A stretch of 64,000 nt of DNA, taken from positions 59,785 to 123,784 of the forward strand of contig JAOPYK010000155.1 of the NCBI GenBank assembly GCA_025964695.1. The letters are read 5' to 3'. The stretch comes from Streptosporangiaceae bacterium (GTDB lineage Bacteria; Actinomycetota; Actinomycetes; Streptosporangiales; Streptosporangiaceae). Position 1 is the stretch's first letter. Each line of letters opens with the position of its first letter. Below are positions 49,899 through 58,944 of the stretch, in pieces. A program made the position numbers and the translations under genes. Below the pieces are notes generated by a model that saw nothing but the letters and a program-made list of their open reading frames with translations, was not told where the DNA came from and did not search any database.

Positions 49899-50654
49899 AT
49901 GAGGATGAAGACGAAAACCGCCGCGCTGGGGCTCGCCGCCGTGCTGGTGGGGACTCCGCTCGCCACCGTCTCCCTGGCGTCGACCGCGACGGCCGCGACG
50001 GTCCCGGCGACCGCGACGGCATTCGTCCCCGCCTCCGCATCGGCCGCGGCCGGGCGGCCCACGCTGAACAAGGGCGCGAAGGGCCCCGATGTCAGCTATC
50101 TGCAGAGCCGGCTGAAGGCGTTGCACTATGACCCGGGTGCGCTCGACGGGAAATACGGCACCAACACCGTCTACGCGGTCTGGGCCTTCCAGAAGGTCAA
50201 CGGCCTCAAGCCGAGCAGCACGGTCGGCGCCGGCACCTGGAAGGCGCTGGCCAGGCCCAAGACCCCCAAGGCGCTCATCCGCGGCGGCGCGGCGAGCCGG
50301 ATCGAGATCAATCTGAGGACGCAGCTGCTGGTCTTCTACAAGAGCGGCAAGATCAGGCTGATCAGCCACATCTCGTCCGGGTCCGGCAAGCGCTACTACT
50401 CGCAGGGCAAGTGGCACACGGCCACCACGCCGACCGGGAACTTCAAGATCTTCCGCCGGATCAAGGGCTGGCACCGCTCGGCGCTGGGCCTGCTCTACAA
50501 CCCGGTCTACTTCTCCGGGGGCGTCGCGGTGCACGGCGAGGGCAGCGTCCCGCTGTACCCGGCCTCGCACGGCTGCGTGCGGATCCCGGTGCACACCGGT
50601 GACCTCGTCTATCCGCTCGCCAGCATGGGAACCCGGGTCTACGTGAGGCGCTGA
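49899..50654 (+). CDS. L,D-transpeptidase (YkuD) with peptidoglycan-binding domain
   Basis: This 251-residue exported protein has a signal peptide to about residue 33, a PG_binding_1 domain at about 55-110 (GAKGPDVSYLQSRLKALHYD), and a YkuD domain at about 130-250. The catalytic motif is SHGCVRIPVHTGDLVY with an upstream His in VAVHGEGSVP. It forms 3-3 cross-links or attaches proteins to peptidoglycan. ATG follows GGAAGGG. It lies with two other wall-active genes (deacetylase and NlpC/P60). Confidence 0.92.
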   Translation: MRMKTKTAALGLAAVLVGTPLATVSLASTATAATVPATATAFVPASASAAAGRPTLNKGAKGPDVSYLQSRLKALHYDPGALDGKYGTNTVYAVWAFQKVNGLKPSSTVGAGTWKALARPKTPKALIRGGAASRIEINLRTQLLVFYKSGKIRLISHISSGSGKRYYSQGKWHTATTPTGNFKIFRRIKGWHRSALGLLYNPVYFSGGVAVHGEGSVPLYPASHGCVRIPVHTGDLVYPLASMGTRVYVRR

Positions 50655-50725
50655 TTCGCCGCTTAACAGGGTCTTTACGGAGGAGATTCGTATTCTGGGA
50701 GGACTCTTCCAGGAAGGCCGCCCGC

Positions 50726-52402
50726 GTGCCGCTGCACTATCGCTCGGTATTCCAGGTTCGCGACGCGAACCCGGCCGACGTCGCGCGCGAACAGTTCGCC
50801 GGCTGGCTGGAGGAGCTGGGCAACCAGGAGGTGGACCTCTCCCCCGGCCGCCGGACCCTCGCCGAGGGCGTCGAGCTGGCGGTCGCGGAAGGCCCTGACA
50901 CCGCACGGTTCCGGCTTCGCAACTCGGGCTATCCGGTGCGGCTGATGACCACGCTGACCGCGCACTGCGAGCCGGGCGGGGCGGCGTGGCTCTGGCTGGA
51001 GCAGGAGTACGAGGCGTCGGCGACCAACGTCGAGCCGCTCAAGCTTCGCCCGCCCGGCCTGATCCGGGGCATCCTGCAATGCGTCGACGGGTACGACGGC
51101 CTCGCCGTGCTGACCGAGGAGCCGCAGCGGGTCACCGCGACCGGGCTGGACGTGCTGATCGACGTGCTCTGCGATGACGAGCACCAGGTGCCGGTGGTGG
51201 TGGCCAGCACGCATCCCTGGCGCAACACCGCCGAGTGGACGGAGACCGCCCGCGACCTGACCGCCAACCTGACCGGCACGGCGGCGGTCTACATCCTGGA
51301 CCGGGAGGCCACCGACCTGCTCGACGGCATGGCGGCGTTCGAGGACCACAAGGTCTACGGCGGCGCGGTCCGCACCTACCTGCCCGGTGTCGACCCGGCC
51401 AGCCCGTCGGACGCCTCCCGGCACCGGGTGCTCCCGCAGGCGCGGATCGTGGAGAGCCCGGGCCGGGCCAAGATGCTACTGACCATGCTTCCGTGGCAGC
51501 AGGCCCGAACCCGCCCGCTGCCCGAGGCGCTGCGGCGCATCGACGCGGGCGGCTTCGAGAGCGGGACCAAGACCGACGTCGCGCGGCTCCTCCGCGAGCC
51601 GGCGGTGGTCGCCCACGCCGACCCGGCCGCCGAGGGCCTGACGCTGCGGCTGTCGGCGGCGCTGCAGGAGGCGCTCAACCGGATCGGGCACTACGAGCAG
51701 CAGGTACGCGAGGCCAACGCGCGCCGCCGGGTCGCGGAGGACCAGGCGTACGAGGCGGAGCGGCAGGCGGAAAAGGAGATCCTCGACCATGACGCCACCC
51801 GCACCGAGCTGGACTCCGCGCTCGATCAGGTGCGGTGGCTCCAGTCGGAGCTGCTCGGCTCGGGGCTGGTCGAGCGCGCGTACGCTCCCGTACCGTCCGA
51901 TCAGCGCACGCCGCAGCTGCTGTCGGTGGGCGAGCTGCGCCACCATGTGCGGCGGCTGCGCCGGGTGAGCGTGGCCGTCGACTGGGAGGTCGCCGAGCGG
52001 CTCGACGAGAGCTTCAAGGCCGCCACCTGGGCCGCCAAGGCCTGGCGTGCGCTACGGGCACTGGACGACTATGCCGAGGCCCGTGCCAACCGCGAGTTCG
52101 ACCGGGACTTCTACGCCTACTGCCAGCAGCCGCCACCGGGACGCACCGGCATCTCCGCCAACGTGGTGGCGATGACCGAGAGCGACGACACCAGAGGCAA
52201 CCGGAGATTCGCCGCGGCCCGGCAGTTCACCGTCCCCACCAAGGTGAATCCGGAGGGGCGGCTGCACATGTGGGCGCACGTCAAACTCGACTCCACCGGG
52301 CGGACCGCACCGCGCATGCACTTCTACGACGACACCGCCGGGCCGACCACCCGCATCCACGTCGGCTACATCGGCCCGCATCTGCCCAACAAGCAGAGCT
52401 GA
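50726..52402 (+). CDS. uncharacterised 558-residue protein with central coiled coil
   Basis: Start is GTG with AGGAAGG nine bases upstream. Residues 1-300 form an alpha/beta region (VPVVVASTHPWRNTAEWTETA; GTAAVYILDREATDLLDG). Residues 310-390 form a coiled coil (YEQQVREANARRRVAEDQAY). The C-terminal part (FDRDFYAYCQQPPPGRTGIS ... APRMHFYDDTAGPTTRIHVG) has a compact, motif-like end, YIGPHLPNKQS. No signal peptide, membrane helix or nucleotide-binding motif is seen. I do not recognise the family. Similar layouts occur in actinobacterial genes of unknown function, some near defence loci; no such neighbour is present here. Confidence 0.7.
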   Translation: MPLHYRSVFQVRDANPADVAREQFAGWLEELGNQEVDLSPGRRTLAEGVELAVAEGPDTARFRLRNSGYPVRLMTTLTAHCEPGGAAWLWLEQEYEASATNVEPLKLRPPGLIRGILQCVDGYDGLAVLTEEPQRVTATGLDVLIDVLCDDEHQVPVVVASTHPWRNTAEWTETARDLTANLTGTAAVYILDREATDLLDGMAAFEDHKVYGGAVRTYLPGVDPASPSDASRHRVLPQARIVESPGRAKMLLTMLPWQQARTRPLPEALRRIDAGGFESGTKTDVARLLREPAVVAHADPAAEGLTLRLSAALQEALNRIGHYEQQVREANARRRVAEDQAYEAERQAEKEILDHDATRTELDSALDQVRWLQSELLGSGLVERAYAPVPSDQRTPQLLSVGELRHHVRRLRRVSVAVDWEVAERLDESFKAATWAAKAWRALRALDDYAEARANREFDRDFYAYCQQPPPGRTGISANVVAMTESDDTRGNRRFAAARQFTVPTKVNPEGRLHMWAHVKLDSTGRTAPRMHFYDDTAGPTTRIHVGYIGPHLPNKQS

Positions 52403-52417
52403 CCGCCGGGCCCGCGG

Positions 52418-54148
52418 TCACCCGGAGGGTATCGCCGGAGAGCCGGTGGCCGCCGTCACCAGCCCGCGTACATGCTCGGCGGCCTCGCTCACCGGGACGG
52501 TCACGGTCTCGCGGGTCGCCCGGGTGGTGACCTCCACGGTGCCGCCGGCCAGCCCGCGGGAGCCGACGGTGATCCGGTACGGGATGCCGACCAGCTCGAC
52601 GTCCTTGAACTTGGCCCCGGGGCGTTCGTCACGGTCGTCGAGGATGACCTCGACCCGGTCCGCGGTGAGCCTGCCGTAAATCTCCTCGGCGACGGTCCGG
52701 GACCGCTCGTCATCGCCGTTGAGCAGCACCACGGCCACCTCGAACGGGGCGACCCGGAGCGGCCAGACGATCCCGGCGTCATCGTGGTGGGTCTCGACGA
52801 TGGCGGCCATCGCCCGCTCCACCCCGATGCCGTACGAGCCCATGATCGGTGTCACCCGCTCGCCGGAGGGGCCGAGGACGTTCACCCCGAGGGCCTCGGT
52901 GTACTTGCGTCCGAGCTTGAAGATGTGCCCGACCTCGATCGTCCGGATCACCTCCAGCGGCTTGCCGCACCGTACGCACGCCTCACCGGCGCTGACCTCC
53001 CGCAGGTCCGCCCAGGTGCCGACGGCGATGTCGCGGCCGACGTCCACGCCGCGCAGGTGCACCGCGTCGGTGTTGGCCCCGGTGGTCATCGCCCGCCTGC
53101 CGCGCAGCGCCTCGTCGGCGATGATCGGCAGGTCCGTGACGCCGACCGCGCCCAGGCTGCCGGCCGAGGCCCCGAGCGCCTCGACGATCTCCTCCGGATG
53201 GGCGGGCCGCAGCATCGCCGCACCGGTGACGTCGAGGAGCTTCTGCTCGGCCAGGGCGTGGTCGCCGCGCATCAGCACCAGCGTGACGGCGTCATCGACC
53301 ACGTACAGCAGGGACTTGATCTGGGCGTCGGCCGGTACGCCGTGCTGCCGGGTCAGTTCGTCGATGGTGCGGGCGTCCGGGGTGTCGAACCGCTCGGGTG
53401 CGGGCAGCCCCTCGCCGTCACGCACCGGCGGCAGCCCCGACGTCGCCTTCTCGACGTTGGCGGCGTACCCGCAGGCCACGCATCGTACGACCAGGTCCTC
53501 CCCCGAGTCGGACGGGCACATGAACTCGACCGACGTGCTGCCGCCCATGCTTCCGCTGGAGGCCTGCACCGGGATCGCGGGGATGCCGAGCCGGGCGAAG
53601 ATCCGCTCATAGGCCTCGTGATGGCGGTCGAACGCCGCGTCGAGCCCGGCGGCGTCCAAATCGAAGCTGTAGGAGTCCTTCATGGTGAACTCCCGCACCC
53701 GCAGCAGCCCGCTCTTGGGGCGCGGCTCGTCGCGGAACTTGGTCTGGAACTGGTACCAGACCTGCGGCAGCCGCCGGTAGGAGCTCAGCTCCTGCGCCAG
53801 CGTGGTGAAGATCTCCTCATGCGTCATGCCGAGCGCGAGGTCGGCGCCCTTGCGGTCCTGGAGACGGAACATCTCCTCGCCCATGACGTCCCAGCGGCCG
53901 CTCTTGCGCCAAATCTCGGCCGGGTGCATCGTCGGCAGCACGAACTCCTGGCCGCCGATCAAGGTCATCTCCTCGCGGATCACCTCGATGACCTTGGCGC
54001 GTACCCGTACCGCGAGCGGAAGCAGAGAGTAATGGCCGGCCATCAGCTGGCGGATGAATCCGGCGCGCAGCAGCAGCCGGTGGCTGACCGCATCGGCCTC
54101 CGCGGGGTTCTCGCGGAGCGTGGGCGCGTACAGCTGGGACCAGCGCAT
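52418..54148 (-). CDS. proS: prolyl-tRNA synthetase (bacterial type with editing domain)
   Basis: The protein (576 residues) has class II motif 1 (QEFVLPTMHPAEIWRKSGRW), motif 2 (FRDEPRPKSGLLRVREFTMKD) and motif 3 (GSYGIGVERAMAAIVE). An INS editing domain lies between motifs 2 and 3 (about residues 225-410), which clears Ala-tRNA(Pro). The C-terminal anticodon-binding domain ends in EVTTRATRETVTVPVSEAAE. Length and order match bacterial ProS. ATG start, divergent from the esterase gene; a partial dyad (TTATC ... GATAA) lies in that spacer near 54164. Confidence 0.97.
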   Translation of the reverse strand: MRWSQLYAPTLRENPAEADAVSHRLLLRAGFIRQLMAGHYSLLPLAVRVRAKVIEVIREEMTLIGGQEFVLPTMHPAEIWRKSGRWDVMGEEMFRLQDRKGADLALGMTHEEIFTTLAQELSSYRRLPQVWYQFQTKFRDEPRPKSGLLRVREFTMKDSYSFDLDAAGLDAAFDRHHEAYERIFARLGIPAIPVQASSGSMGGSTSVEFMCPSDSGEDLVVRCVACGYAANVEKATSGLPPVRDGEGLPAPERFDTPDARTIDELTRQHGVPADAQIKSLLYVVDDAVTLVLMRGDHALAEQKLLDVTGAAMLRPAHPEEIVEALGASAGSLGAVGVTDLPIIADEALRGRRAMTTGANTDAVHLRGVDVGRDIAVGTWADLREVSAGEACVRCGKPLEVIRTIEVGHIFKLGRKYTEALGVNVLGPSGERVTPIMGSYGIGVERAMAAIVETHHDDAGIVWPLRVAPFEVAVVLLNGDDERSRTVAEEIYGRLTADRVEVILDDRDERPGAKFKDVELVGIPYRITVGSRGLAGGTVEVTTRATRETVTVPVSEAAEHVRGLVTAATGSPAIPSG

Positions 54149-54356
54149 GGGTGGCGACCTAACTTATCGGCGATGTCCGGATAACCGCGTCCGCGAAGAC
54201 ACGGGTAGAGGACGCATTGTAAGCACTCCGCCACCGTTCCCCGGCCGAACCTGGTACGTAGGAAAGGGAAGCGGGTTCCCTCTCAGTGTGGATGACGCAT
54301 ACGTATGCCTGTGTAACGCTTGGCTGCTGATCATGCCCAAATGGAGGAGTGTGTCC

Positions 54357-55421
54357 GTGTTCGGTCCGCAAAGCATCCTGCTTCTCGTGCTGCTGGTGAC
54401 TGGATTCGCCGGACTGGCCTACGTACTGGCCCGGCCGGGGATGCTTACGCTGCGTATCGGAGCCGGTGTTCTGTCGTTCGTGGTCGCCGCGGTGTTCGGG
54501 ACCGCCTGCGTCAACCGGTTCTACGGCTACTACCAGTCGTGGACCGACCTGTTCAACGATGTCGCCGGTCAGCAGCCGGGGGTCGTCGCCCTGCCGCCCG
54601 AAGGCGGCAGGCTGCTCAGCGCGGGAAGTGACCGGGCCAGGAACGGGCTGCTCGTCGACACCCAGCTGGGCGGGGCGCAGAGCGCCATCATCCGCAATGG
54701 CCTGGTCTATCTGCCGCCGCAGTACTTCCAGCCGCAGTTCGCGAAAACGACCTTTCCCGTCCTCGAACTGCTGCACGGCTCCCCCGGTCATCCTTCCGAC
54801 TGGCAGACGGGGCTGCACCTGACCGAGACCTATCAGCGGCTCCTCACCCGGCATCAGGCCAGGCCGGCGCTCCTGGTCCTGCCCGACATCAACGGCTCCC
54901 AAGGGGGCCGGACCGGCTCGCAGTGCCTCGACCTGCCCAAGGGTCCGCAGGACGACACTTATCTCTCCAAGGACGTTCCGTCCGATATCGTGCAGCGCTT
55001 CCGGGCCGACCCCATCGGGCCGCACTGGGGCGTCGCCGGATTCTCCGAAGGCGGTTTCTGCGCCGCGAACCTCGCACTCCGGCACCCACGGACATACGGG
55101 CTCGCCGGGTCGATGAGTGGCTACTTCCAGCCGCTGCCCGAGCACGGTGCCGACCCCTTCCTCGGAGACGCCCAGCTCAGGCTGGCCAACGACCCGCTGT
55201 GGCTGGCCTCCAGGATCACACCGTACGAGCAGGTGCCCGGCTTCTGGCTGATGGCCGGGGCCTCGGACCGGGGCGACGTGGACAGCGCCCGGACCTTCCA
55301 GTCAGTGCTCAACCGACACGAGCAGACACAGCTGGTGATGATTGCCCGGGCCCGGCACACCTTCGCGGCCTGGAACCCCGCATTGCCCAAGCTGCTCACC
55401 TGGGCCACCGACCGCCTCTGA
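54357..55421 (+). CDS. membrane-anchored alpha/beta-hydrolase esterase (antigen-85/esterase D-like)
   Basis: The best start is GTG 54357 (GGAGG nine bases upstream), giving 354 residues; ATG 54333 is an alternative. Two membrane helices (SILLLVLLVTGFAGLAYVLA; LSFVVAAVFGTACV) precede an alpha/beta-hydrolase domain. The strand-turn PVLELLHGSPGHPSDW holds the oxyanion part, the nucleophile elbow is GVAGFSEGGFCAANLAL (Ser), and the acid and His are probably in MAGASDRGD and ARHTFAAW. The family includes mycolyltransferase-like and putative esterases acting outside the membrane. Substrate unknown. Confidence 0.85.
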   Translation: MFGPQSILLLVLLVTGFAGLAYVLARPGMLTLRIGAGVLSFVVAAVFGTACVNRFYGYYQSWTDLFNDVAGQQPGVVALPPEGGRLLSAGSDRARNGLLVDTQLGGAQSAIIRNGLVYLPPQYFQPQFAKTTFPVLELLHGSPGHPSDWQTGLHLTETYQRLLTRHQARPALLVLPDINGSQGGRTGSQCLDLPKGPQDDTYLSKDVPSDIVQRFRADPIGPHWGVAGFSEGGFCAANLALRHPRTYGLAGSMSGYFQPLPEHGADPFLGDAQLRLANDPLWLASRITPYEQVPGFWLMAGASDRGDVDSARTFQSVLNRHEQTQLVMIARARHTFAAWNPALPKLLTWATDRL

Positions 55422-55516
55422 CCCGGACGGCCCCGTCGGCGGCTCCTCGGCGAGCGCGAGGTCGTGAACCACGACCGGTCCTTCCGGCCGTCCCCACGCG
55501 GTAGAAGAACACCAGC

Positions 55517-55553
55517 CGTGATCGTTGTACCGACACCCGGTGCCACGATCACG
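55517..55553 (+). terminator. hairpin terminator after the esterase gene
   Basis: CGTGATCGT and ACGATCACG form a 9-bp outer stem, with GTACCG/CGGTGC pairing inside. It lies 96 bp past the esterase stop. It is somewhat far for a terminator, so other roles are possible. Confidence 0.45.
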
Positions 55554-55649
55554 CGCTGATTTACCGGGTCTATGCCTGGATGAGGGATCCGTAGGGCGGC
55601 AGGTCGGGGACACGAGGTCACGAGACCTCATGTCACCGGAAGGGCCACC

Positions 55650-55886
55650 ATGGGCATCGACCTCCAGGACAGCCTGAGCCCGAAGGCTCAGGAGCTGATC
55701 AGCTACCTGGCCCGGCATGAGGGCGGCCCCGAGGCGGCCGAAGAGAACATCCTCGCCGCGCTATGGCCCGAGACCGACGCCCGCGGTTCCCGGCCACTGT
55801 TCCTGCAGGCCGTGCACGAGATCGTGATGACCTTCAAAGCGGCCATCGAGGAGCCCGCCGCCGAACGCCGCCGGCTCGCAGGCTAG
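55650..55886 (+). CDS. small hypothetical protein
   Basis: A 78-residue acidic, helical protein (MGIDLQDSLSPKAQELISYL ... AVHEIVMTFKAAIEEPAAER) preceded by GGAAGGGCCACC. No motif, signal or membrane segment is present. The good ribosome binding site and normal codon pattern support expression. No function can be given. Confidence 0.55.
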   Translation: MGIDLQDSLSPKAQELISYLARHEGGPEAAEENILAALWPETDARGSRPLFLQAVHEIVMTFKAAIEEPAAERRRLAG

Positions 55887-55966
55887 ATTTCCGCGCCGCG
55901 TACCGGGATTCCATATCGCGCCAAGGCGATGGCGGCACCGACCGTGGCTCAGTAACGTTACCGAAC

Positions 55967-56158
55967 GTGAGCGACGATACCCCGGACCAGGCCCGTCAGG
56001 CCTGGGAGACCGCGCGAGACGAGCTACGGAAGGTGACCGCCGGGATGCCGCTCCGGGACACCGATCGGGACAGGCTGGTGGCCGCCCAGGCGATGTATCA
56101 CGCGACGCTCACAGCGTGGTTGCTGGATCTCCGCCAATCGGCGAGCCCGGACAGATAA
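55967..56158 (+). CDS. small hypothetical protein, possibly leaderless
   Basis: GTG 55967 opens 63 residues (SDDTPDQARQAWETARDELR ... MYHATLTAWLLDLRQSASPD), helical and charged. The track frame starts 200 bp earlier, but that part overlaps the previous gene. A TAACGT -10-like element sits within the perfect palindrome GTAACGTTAC at 55952-55961, 9 nt before the GTG, suggesting leaderless transcription. Family not recognised. Confidence 0.5.
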   Translation: MSDDTPDQARQAWETARDELRKVTAGMPLRDTDRDRLVAAQAMYHATLTAWLLDLRQSASPDR

Positions 56159-56521
56159 GCTCCAGGACCGGCCATCGGGATTGACTGTCGGCTGCGCGTA
56201 TGGGCCATAATCGAGCACAGTCGCTCATGACGGCCGCCGGATGTCCCGCCTCGCTGGTCGGGCGGAATTCGACCGAGGCCGCGCGCGAGTGTGGGAGCAC
56301 GAGCCGGCCGCGGCCGTCAACGATGACGAAACGGCCATGCGGCCGACCCTGCAAGCGACCGTCCACAGCAGTTGTAGATTAGTGTCATAACTTTTTTGAC
56401 CCAACTAAGAATGTTACAGACGAATGCCCGAGCAGAATAAGATTGAGCACCCGTCGGAGTGCCGAAAATTTGTTCCGGCCGGGCCCTCACTCTTGCCAAT
56501 GGGAAACACGGAGGGGTAATA
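56159..56521 (+). promoter_or_regulatory. 363-bp upstream region of lsr2 with an AT-rich patch
   Basis: The stretch 56372-56460 is markedly AT-rich for this genome (TAGATTAGTGTCATAACTTTTTTGACCC). TTGACC at 56396 may be a -35 element, but no convincing -10 follows at normal spacing. Lsr2 prefers AT-rich DNA and often represses its own gene, so this patch is a natural autoregulatory site. No gene is supported in the gap. Confidence 0.45.
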
Positions 56522-56887
56522 GTGGCGACGAAGGTCATCACTGTCGATGACATCGATGGCTACGACGGACAGGACGTGGCCAAGCGCGAGTTCGAGGTCG
56601 GCGACACCAGGTTCGCCATCGACCTCGGCGACGGGAACTTCAAGAAGCTTCAGGAGTTGCTGGACGCGCTGGCCCCCTATCTGGAGAAGGCCGCCGAGGT
56701 CAAACAGGCCGGCCGTGCCCGCAAGAGCGCCACTGACGCAACCACTCGTCTGCAGGGCTACACCAACACCGACGTTCGCGCCTGGGCCAGCCAGGAAGGC
56801 GTGGACGTCAGTGCCCGCGGCAAGATCGCCGATGAGGTCTACGAGAAATTCATAGCGGCCCACCCGGACGCCAGGCCTCGTGACTAA
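56522..56887 (+). CDS. lsr2: Lsr2 paralogue 1, nucleoid-associated xenogeneic silencer
   Basis: GTG 56522 has GGAGG upstream and gives 121 residues. The N-terminal oligomerisation domain opens with KVITVDDIDGYDGQDVAKREF, and the C-terminal DNA-binding domain reads VRAWASQEGVDVSARGKIAD. The minor-groove contact motif, normally R-G-R, is R-G-K here, which may weaken or alter AT-hook-like binding. It lies 26 bp upstream of a second lsr2 gene. Lsr2 silences AT-rich, horizontally acquired DNA. Confidence 0.9.
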   Translation: MATKVITVDDIDGYDGQDVAKREFEVGDTRFAIDLGDGNFKKLQELLDALAPYLEKAAEVKQAGRARKSATDATTRLQGYTNTDVRAWASQEGVDVSARGKIADEVYEKFIAAHPDARPRD

Positions 56888-56913
56888 CCGATAACCAGCA
56901 TCAGGAGAAACCC

Positions 56914-57312
56914 ATGGCACAAAGAACGGTCGTCGAACTCATCGACGACATCGATGGGAAGCAGGCGGACGAGACGGTCTCGTTCTCGATCGATGGCGTC
57001 ACCTACGAGATCGATCTCAGCAAGGCCAACGCGAGCAAGCTCCGCACGAACTTTTCCCGATACGTCCAGAAGGCGCGCAAGGCAGGAACCGCCAAGCCCG
57101 GTCGCAAGGCCGGTGCTCCCCGCACGGTCAATAGCCGGGAGCGGTCATCGGACATCCGGTCGTGGGCCAAGCAGCACGGCATCACCGTCAACGACCGCGG
57201 CCGTATCCCCGCTCAGGTCATCGAGGCCTACGAGAGCAACGACCCCCGCAAGGCCAAGGAACCGGCTGCGAAGATCCCCCAGACCACTTTCAAGGCGGTC
57301 AGCAACCCCTGA
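56914..57312 (+). CDS. lsr2: Lsr2 paralogue 2, nucleoid-associated xenogeneic silencer
   Basis: This 132-residue Lsr2 has the standard N-terminal domain (VVELIDDIDGKQADETVSFS; VTYEIDLSKANASKLRTNF), a basic linker and the DNA-binding motif IRSWAKQHGITVNDRGRIPA with canonical R-G-R. ATG follows AGGAG. It is probably co-transcribed with the R-G-K paralogue upstream, so the two may form mixed oligomers. A C-terminal extension (KAKEPAAKIPQTTFKAVSNP) exceeds the usual end. Confidence 0.93.
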   Translation: MAQRTVVELIDDIDGKQADETVSFSIDGVTYEIDLSKANASKLRTNFSRYVQKARKAGTAKPGRKAGAPRTVNSRERSSDIRSWAKQHGITVNDRGRIPAQVIEAYESNDPRKAKEPAAKIPQTTFKAVSNP

Positions 57313-57319
57313 GGGAAGA

Positions 57320-57366
57320 CCCCGATCACCACGGACCCGGTGGTACGCCTCAAACGCGGATCGGGG
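57320..57366 (+). terminator. nested hairpin terminator after the lsr2 pair
   Basis: CCCCGATC pairs with GATCGGGG and, inside, ACCAC with GTGGT. It starts 8 bp past the second lsr2 stop and separates it from the kinase gene. Confidence 0.5.
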
Positions 57367-57510
57367 CACCAGAACTCGCCCTGGGAGAGCCGAGTGCCTC
57401 CTTGGACAAAGCCGGTGACAAGGCCGGTACGGAATCCCGTCGACCACTCGGGTAGCATTCCGGCGTTCCGACGCGCAAGGTGTGCATGACGCCGAGCGTG
57501 GAGGTACCTC

Positions 57511-58839
57511 GTGTACGACGGGCTGGAACTTGCGGGCCGCTATCGGCTGAATGAGAAACTGGGCCGCGGCGGCATGGGCGAGGTGTGGCGAGGCACCGAT
57601 CTGCGACTGCGGCGAACGGTCGCCGTCAAACTGCTGCCCCTGCACGCGGACTCCGACCCCGCCGGAGCGGCACGGTTCCGGCGGGAGGCCGAGATCACCG
57701 CGGCATTCCAGCATCCGACCATCACGGCGCTCTATGACATGGACGAGCACCGGGCCGACGCCGGCCAGGACCTCCTTTTCCTGATCATGGAAATGCTGGA
57801 CGGCGAGGATCTCCGCAAGGTGATGGACCGGGAGCCGCTCGGCCTGCCCATCGACGAGACCCTCGCGCTGACCACCCAGGTGTCCGACGGACTCGCCACC
57901 GCGCATTCCCGGGGCGTGGTGCACCGTGACATCAAGCCCGCCAATCTGGTCCGGCTGCGCGACGGCAAGGTCAAGATTTGCGACTTCGGGATCGCGCGGC
58001 TCGCGGAATCGACCGCCGGATTGACCCACGGGCTGCTCGGTACACCCGCGTACATGGCCCCAGAGCAGTTCAACGGAGGGACCATCGATGGACGCACCGA
58101 CCTTTACGCGCTGGGATGTGTGCTCTACGTAATGCTCACCGGCCGCCCTCCGTTCCCATCCGACGTGAGCGTCGCCGAGCACATGTACCACCACCTCAAC
58201 ACCGTTCCGGACGGGCCCAGGTCGCTGCGGCCCGATACCCCCGAAGAACTCGATGAGCTGGTACTGGAGTTGCTGGCGAAAGACGCCTCCCATCGGCCCG
58301 CCTCAGCCGGGCACGTCACCGATCGGCTCCGGGAGATCACCGACCTGAGCGGTACCGGCCGCCGGCTCCCCGCCGATTCGGGTTTCTCCGGGCCCGCGGA
58401 AAGGCTCGTCGAATACCTGACCCTCTATGTCGTCAACGGATTTCGTCGCGGCCATGACCGCCACACGGTCTACGGCTATCTAGCACGTTCCGATATCGCC
58501 TGGTCCGTGGAGATCGCCCGTCGCGTCGTCGCCAGGGTACGGCCCGCACTGGTCCGGGTCGGTGCCGATCAGAAGACGGCCGACGAGTGGTCACAGGGGT
58601 TCGCTGACCTGCTCTCGGCGGGGGAGTTCGGCACGGAACTCGGTGCGGGCTTCCGCCGAGAGGTGCGGCACTCCGTTCCGAACGTGGTGGAGTTCGAACT
58701 TCAGCTGCTGAACAGCGCGGGGCGAGGGGGCGAAACCGGTCCGCTCCTGCTGACCGAACGTGACCGAGACCGCCTCCAGCGAATCGGCAAGTACACCGGC
58801 TGGCTGTTGGCGGAGTCCCAGCGCCCGATGCCCGGCTGA
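57511..58839 (+). CDS. soluble Ser/Thr protein kinase with uncharacterised C-terminal domain
   Basis: The protein (442 residues, GTG start) has a full kinase domain in residues 8-270: glycine loop LGRGGMGEVWRG, Lys in VAVKLLPL, catalytic HRDIKPAN, DFG in ICDFGIARL, and APE in AYMAPEQF. It lacks the membrane helix and PASTA repeats of PknB, so it is cytosolic. The 165-residue C-terminal part (ERLVEYLTLYVVNGFRRGHD ... YTGWLLAESQRPMPG) is helical and unrecognised. An EF-hand gene follows 105 bp later, suggesting but not proving calcium-linked signalling. Confidence 0.92.
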   Translation: MYDGLELAGRYRLNEKLGRGGMGEVWRGTDLRLRRTVAVKLLPLHADSDPAGAARFRREAEITAAFQHPTITALYDMDEHRADAGQDLLFLIMEMLDGEDLRKVMDREPLGLPIDETLALTTQVSDGLATAHSRGVVHRDIKPANLVRLRDGKVKICDFGIARLAESTAGLTHGLLGTPAYMAPEQFNGGTIDGRTDLYALGCVLYVMLTGRPPFPSDVSVAEHMYHHLNTVPDGPRSLRPDTPEELDELVLELLAKDASHRPASAGHVTDRLREITDLSGTGRRLPADSGFSGPAERLVEYLTLYVVNGFRRGHDRHTVYGYLARSDIAWSVEIARRVVARVRPALVRVGADQKTADEWSQGFADLLSAGEFGTELGAGFRREVRHSVPNVVEFELQLLNSAGRGGETGPLLLTERDRDRLQRIGKYTGWLLAESQRPMPG

Positions 58840-58944
58840 GCCTTCGGAACTCGGCGGGCCGGACGGCCTCGGCCAACGAGTCTTGGACCGAGCCCATCCC
58901 CGCTACCTTTGCCTTGACCCGTCATCCATGAGAGGCAGGCATCC

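Noticed and set aside
52472-54184. 570-residue plus-strand ORF
   Set aside because: Antisense to proS, whose class II motifs are unambiguous.
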